From the NCBI RefSeq assembly GCF_932294415.1, contig NC_065539.1:33172001-33236000 (forward strand): a stretch of 64,000 nucleotides of DNA. The letters run 5' to 3'. Positions 60,175-64,000 of the stretch are shown here, one piece after another. Made by a program: the position numbers and the translations under genes. The stretch is from Quercus robur. Lineage: Eukaryota; Streptophyta; Magnoliopsida; Fagales; Fagaceae. Each line of letters begins with the position of its first letter. Position 1 is the stretch's first letter. The notes beneath the pieces are model-generated. The model did no database searches. It saw nothing but the letters and a program-made list of their open reading frames with translations, and had not been told where the DNA came from.

Positions 60175-60558
60175 ATTATCTTGGACTTGAGTTGGACATA
60201 ATAATCAAAGCAGGCGGCCTGGCCTATATTCAAGGTCAGAACGCACCATCATATATAAAATCCACATTATGTTTTTTGTTTGATTAGACTCTCTAGAGAA
60301 TAGAGAACACTAGTTTTTGGTTTCATTCATTTCATTTTACTTTTCGTGATTCCGGGGAACTTGGCCCATTCATGTGACTTTTATATGCCTTTATGATTCT
60401 ACCATTTTTTCTTGCCACATCGTATGAATCGTGGACATCCTCAGCCATGTTTTTCAAAAGATGAATGATACGTAAATTTTCTGTGGTCCCAGTGGCTGTG
60501 GCACCTTGTCCTTTTGTGTCTCATTGATGGGGGCTGCACAATAATTTTTATGTTATGT

Positions 60559-60640
60559 TCACACCATTTTTTTTTAATGAGAATGTAGTGTTCACACCAT
60601 TTTTTTTTTTTAAATGAGAATGTAGTGTTCACACCACTAT
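60559..60640 (+). repeat. 41-bp tandem duplication
   Basis: Two copies of 'ttcacaccat', a T-run, then 'aatgagaatgtagtg'; a partial third 'ttcacacca' follows. Confidence 0.85.
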
Positions 60641-60756
60641 TTCATGGCTTTATTGAATTTTCTGACATGAAAAGTTTTAAGTTGGTGAAAGTCTGTGGAC
60701 ACGTGAAGTTTATTATTTATCTGCTACTCATCACAACTTATTACATCAGACCATTA

Positions 60757-60762
<6 letters not shown>

Positions 60763-60788
<26 letters not shown>
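60763..60788. repeat. (AT)n microsatellite
   Basis: About 12 AT units. Confidence 0.9.
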
Positions 60789-60790
<2 letters not shown>

Positions 60791-61283
60791 AAAATAGACC
60801 ATAATAGATAATGTGAACTTTATTATTGTTTATCACTCAGGATAAACTTGTATGATAAGAATTTGCACAGAGGAAAAAATTTTCAAAAATATATTTATAA
60901 AATGCTCTTCCAGCATTCAGATAATCAATTAAGCTAGGATTAATTACACAATGTTTTTAAAGTATAATAGTGTGGTATATTTTCTCTTAACATAATAATG
61001 GGTCCACTAATTAAATTTATAATGAGATTTATTATCCATATAAAAATAAAGAAATACGCCATTTTATACTTCTAAAATATTCTAAAATATAGAATAATAT
61101 TTTCCATTAAACTAATTCAATGTTCAATCCCTCCACATTTTTAACCATAACCCGTTGGCATGATTTCATTCTAATAATTTAGATAGAGATTCTAAAAAAT
61201 AAAGAATTTTAATTTCTTAAATACACACTTTTTCAAACTTGACAACCATAAGTGCTAAGCAAGAAACTTAGTACCGTTGTTGC
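60789..61283. other. Upstream region of GST 61354
   Basis: AT-rich and non-coding. No extended similarity to the MAEV-type promoter modules seen by eye. Confidence 0.5.
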
Positions 61284-61290
61284 TATAAAT
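61284..61290 (+). promoter_or_regulatory. TATA box of GST 61354
   Basis: TATAAAT followed by TGACATTT, 64 nt before the preferred ATG. Confidence 0.6.
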
Positions 61291-61353
61291 TGACATTTAG
61301 GTGCTGGTGGTAGACTTCCAACCTTGGTATCCTATTTACAAATTACAATTATA

Positions 61354-62776
61354 ATGGAAGAAGTGCAGCTGCTTGGATTTTGGCCTAGCCCCTTTAGCTA
61401 TAGAGTGATATGGGCTCTGAAGCTGAAGGGTGTGAAATATGAGTACATAGAAGAGAACCTGCGCAACAAGAGTGATAGGCTACTGCAGTACAACCCAGTT
61501 CACAAAAAGATTCCGGTTCTTGTTCATGGTGGCAAACCTATAGCTGAGTCCCTTGTTATCCTTGAATATATCGAAGAAACTTGGCCTCAGAACCCTTTGC
61601 TGCCAAAGGATTCTTATGAAAGGGCATTAGCTCGGTTCTGGATTAAATTTGGAGCAGATAAGGTAATTTTGACTATGACAATCCTATCATGCATGACTTT
61701 TAACAAAATCTTTTCTATTTCACTTGAAATGGAGGGTTCATTTTTAGGTTAAGATTTTATTTCTTGGATGTATATAATGACACACCATTTAAAGTTTCAA
61801 AATGATATGATATTGGATACACTTTTTGATTTATAATATTTAATGTAAACCATAAAATTGATTAATTTCAAATAGAGAGGATTTTAATGTGCTCATGTTG
61901 TCAAATTTAATTAATCACTTTTCTATTAATTACCTGAGTTCTGAATTACTTCTAGTTATAATTCTTTTTTCTTGATTTTTGTGAGAAGTCTCATATCTCC
62001 AACTTTTAGGAGAAATTACATTTTACTATCCAAAAACTATACTCAAAATTACATTTTACACTCTTAGTTTTCAAATTGCACGGCTAGCACCCTAAACTGT
62101 ACTACAAATTACACTATGCACCATAAACTTTGGTTTTCTATCCAAAATAATGAAAAATTGATGGCAGGGTGCAAATTGTGTACACGGGTTATAGTTTAAG
62201 GTGCTAACCATGTATTTTGAAAGTTTACGATGTAAAGTATAATTTGAAATATAATTTAAGGTGATAAAGTGTAATTACTCAGTTTTTAATTATGTTAATA
62301 ATAGGGAATGGATTGCAAGTAGAGAAATAATTTCATAACATAACCAAACCAATCACAGTCCCTCTCTCTCTGTTTTTTTTAATGCTAATAGCTTATCTTT
62401 CTGAATCATCAAGGGTCCTATTTTCTCTGCATTTTTCCGATCTACAAAAGAGGAGCTTGATCAGAATGCAATAAAAGAAATAGCGGAATATCTGAAAATC
62501 TTGGAAGAGCAAGCTCTAGGGGACAAAAAGTTTTTTGGTGGCGACAATATAGGATTAGTAGACATAGCATATGGATGGCTGTGTCACTGGTTTATAGGCA
62601 TGGAAGAAATGGGAGGAGTTAAACTGCTAGTACCAAGTACTGTGCCTCGCTTGCATGCATGGGCTGAGAATTTCAAGCAACTTCCTACAATCCAAGAGAA
62701 CCTACCTGACTATACAAAGTTGTTGGCACATTTTAAATCATTGAGGGAGAAAACTACTGGCTATGATGCCCGCTAG
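61354..62776 (+). CDS. Tau-class glutathione S-transferase (MEEV type)
   Basis: Exons 61354-61662 and 62414-62776, donor gtaatt and acceptor tcaag; 223 residues. It opens [18 protein letters not shown] with probable catalytic Ser12; KKIPVLV (51-57) and AES (65-66) bind glutathione. The C-terminal domain has [20 protein letters not shown] and [24 protein letters not shown]. An in-frame ATG 30 nt upstream (61324) is possible, but MEEV matches the 43271 paralogue. The 751-bp intron holds a MITE-like insertion. Role as for the other tau GSTs; no defects seen. Confidence 0.95.
62008..62282. mobile_element. MITE-like insertion in GST 61354 intron
   Basis: The left end ggagaaattacattttacta is roughly inverted relative to the right end aagtgtaattactcag. 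The interior has 'caaaattacattttacac' and 'caccctaaactgtac' with inverted partners. This layout is typical of long-TIR Mutator-like MITEs. Target duplication not determined. Confidence 0.5.
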
Positions 62777-62906
62777 CTGCTTGCTTGAATCTTATTTTAT
62801 CAGAATCCTAAACAGAGAAAATATGTTTCTCGATTAAAATTTGAAAGTGTATAAGGTGTCATGTCATTTAAATATTTAAATAACGTGACACTACTGGTGC
62901 ATTTGT

Positions 62907-63090
62907 TTCCAACGGCTGTGTTTGCGTTTGTTTCCTTGCCTTTTTTTGGCTAATCCATGGCACTGTTTATGGACCAGCCAAGTGTTAAAAACGGGTGAAC
63001 AGTAATTTGTAGCAATAAAAAATATTTTGCTACAGTATTTTGATCAACAATAAGATTTCAGTAAAATAAGCAGTATCCAAACACACACTA
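62907..63090. mobile_element. hAT-like MITE remnant
   Basis: Ends in gcagtatccaaacacacact and contains 'gaacagtaatttgtagcaa' and 'ttgctacagtattttg', words shared with the 15.5-16.3 kb array. The left end is degraded (ggctgtgtttgcgtttg). Confidence 0.5.
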
Positions 63091-63280
63091 CATATAATTT
63101 TAGATTTTTAACATTTAATCTCAATCATGAAATTGATCTATTTCAAATAGAGAGGTTCCTAATACTCCTAGTATATATATGTTTATATATTTTTCATGCT
63201 TATGTTTATATATTTTCAATGCTTGTGTATATGAAGTGAGAACCCTTGTGAGGGTGATAATATTAAAGGATAATAATAAT

Positions 63281-63661
63281 AGGGGTAAATTATGTATTTA
63301 GTCTCTATCATATACACCATATTTCAATTTGATCTCTAACCTTCCAATTATGTCAATTTGGTCCCTAAGTTTTCAAAACTATGCCAATTTAGTCCTTATT
63401 GTTATCTTTTAGATAAAAATTGATGACGTGTCTAATGGCTAAAATAAATAAATAAATAAATTTAGCTTTTGTTGACATGATAATAAACTAAAATTGTATT
63501 TTGCCCGTTTGTCATGTCAGCACTTTTTATATAATATATAACAGCATGGACTAAATTAACACGACACTAAAAGATTAAGGACCAAATTGACACAATTGAA
63601 ATATTAGGGATCAAATTAAAATATGGTGTAAAGATAGGGACCAAATATGTAATATATCCTA
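63281..63661. mobile_element. Long-TIR Mutator-like MITE
   Basis: Arms of about 85 bp: AGGGGTAAATTATGTATTTA at the left, inverted relative to 'ccaaatatgtaatatatcct' at the right. Each arm carries the 'tcaatttggtccct' type of word. It sits in an (ATA)n stretch, so aataataat on both sides could be a 9-bp target duplication or simply the microsatellite. Confidence 0.7.
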
Positions 63662-63662
63662 A

Positions 63663-63697
<35 letters not shown>
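63662..63697. repeat. (AAT)n microsatellite
   Basis: About 11 units beside the MITE. Confidence 0.9.
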
Positions 63698-64000
63698 GCT
63701 GATTTTGGTAGATTTTGTTTGGCAATTCACATAACTGCTTCATTTATTTTTCTTTCTTTATTTTTTATTTTTTTATTTTTTGAAACCGCTTCATTCCTAA
63801 TATAAACTGAACTTAAAATGAGATCAAATCAATTTTAACTGTTTTAATTATTTGATAGTTAGCTTAGCTAAACTCAAGTGAGAACAAATTTTAATTAATA
63901 TATAGTTTGTCTAAATTTAGATTTAAACTATTTTAATGGATATTTACTCTCCTACTATATATATTTATTGTACTTAACCTTTGACATGTACTTGTGTGTA
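63698..64000. other. Non-coding window end
   Basis: AT-rich; no feature recognised. Confidence 0.5.

Overview
The window is nuclear DNA of a dicot, probably a woody tree. It is AT-rich, has GT-AG introns, and is packed with LTR retrotransposons, an L1-type LINE, a TRIM, a Helitron and many MITEs. The repeat flavour suggests Fagales or Fagaceae, but that is inference from familiarity and not tested. No bacterial or organellar genes, tRNA, rRNA or CRISPR were seen.

The host backbone is a cluster of tau-class glutathione S-transferases (GSTU). Each has two exons, with the intron about 103 codons in. Four copies look intact: 8701-9879, 26921-28248, 43271-44575 and 61354-62776 (all +). A fifth (29878-30836) is open but altered in two places. 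Two are full-length or nearly full-length pseudogenes (3230-4900 + and 6442-7394 -). At least four more are fragments (2483-2680 -, 10146-10221 -, 28990-29055 +, 29396-29419 -), and one promoter has lost its gene (10770-11080). Two subfamilies are visible: an 'MAEVKLHG' type on the left and an 'MEEVxLLGFW' type on the right. Their promoters share a TATA box followed at once by (T)TGAC.

Other host remnants are a Myb/SANT-like pseudogene (575-1602 -), a two-domain B3 (REM-like) pseudogene (about 17125-18430 +), and a captured first exon of an ABCG7-like transporter inside a Tourist-like element (33724-34543).

Mobile DNA, left to right: a solo LTR splitting a GST pseudogene (4139-4797); a Helitron (5238-6331); a MITE with a TA target (7479-8269); Tourist/Harbinger-like elements (10301-10676, 11548-12697); a tandem hAT-like MITE array (15500-16320); Copia-1 (18544-24152 +) and Copia-2 (34821-39975 -), both with 5-bp target duplications; a long-TIR MITE (24741-25138); LTR-like leaders near 31.2-32.2 kb and 40.8-41.6 kb; a LINE (50745-56711) with a 17-bp target duplication; and a three-LTR TRIM (57347-58617) nested between inverted repeats (56729-59357).

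The strongest structural observation is at 47.05-51.33 kb. A 917-bp block (LINE upstream flank plus LINE 5' end) is present twice. Between the copies lies a 2.4-kb piece about 99% like the interior of Copia-2, with microhomology and a short slipped-template patch at the joins. This looks like repair by serial template switching, or possibly an assembly fault. I saw no convincing undescribed multi-gene system. The window is a textbook case of tandem detoxification-gene birth and death amid nested transposons.
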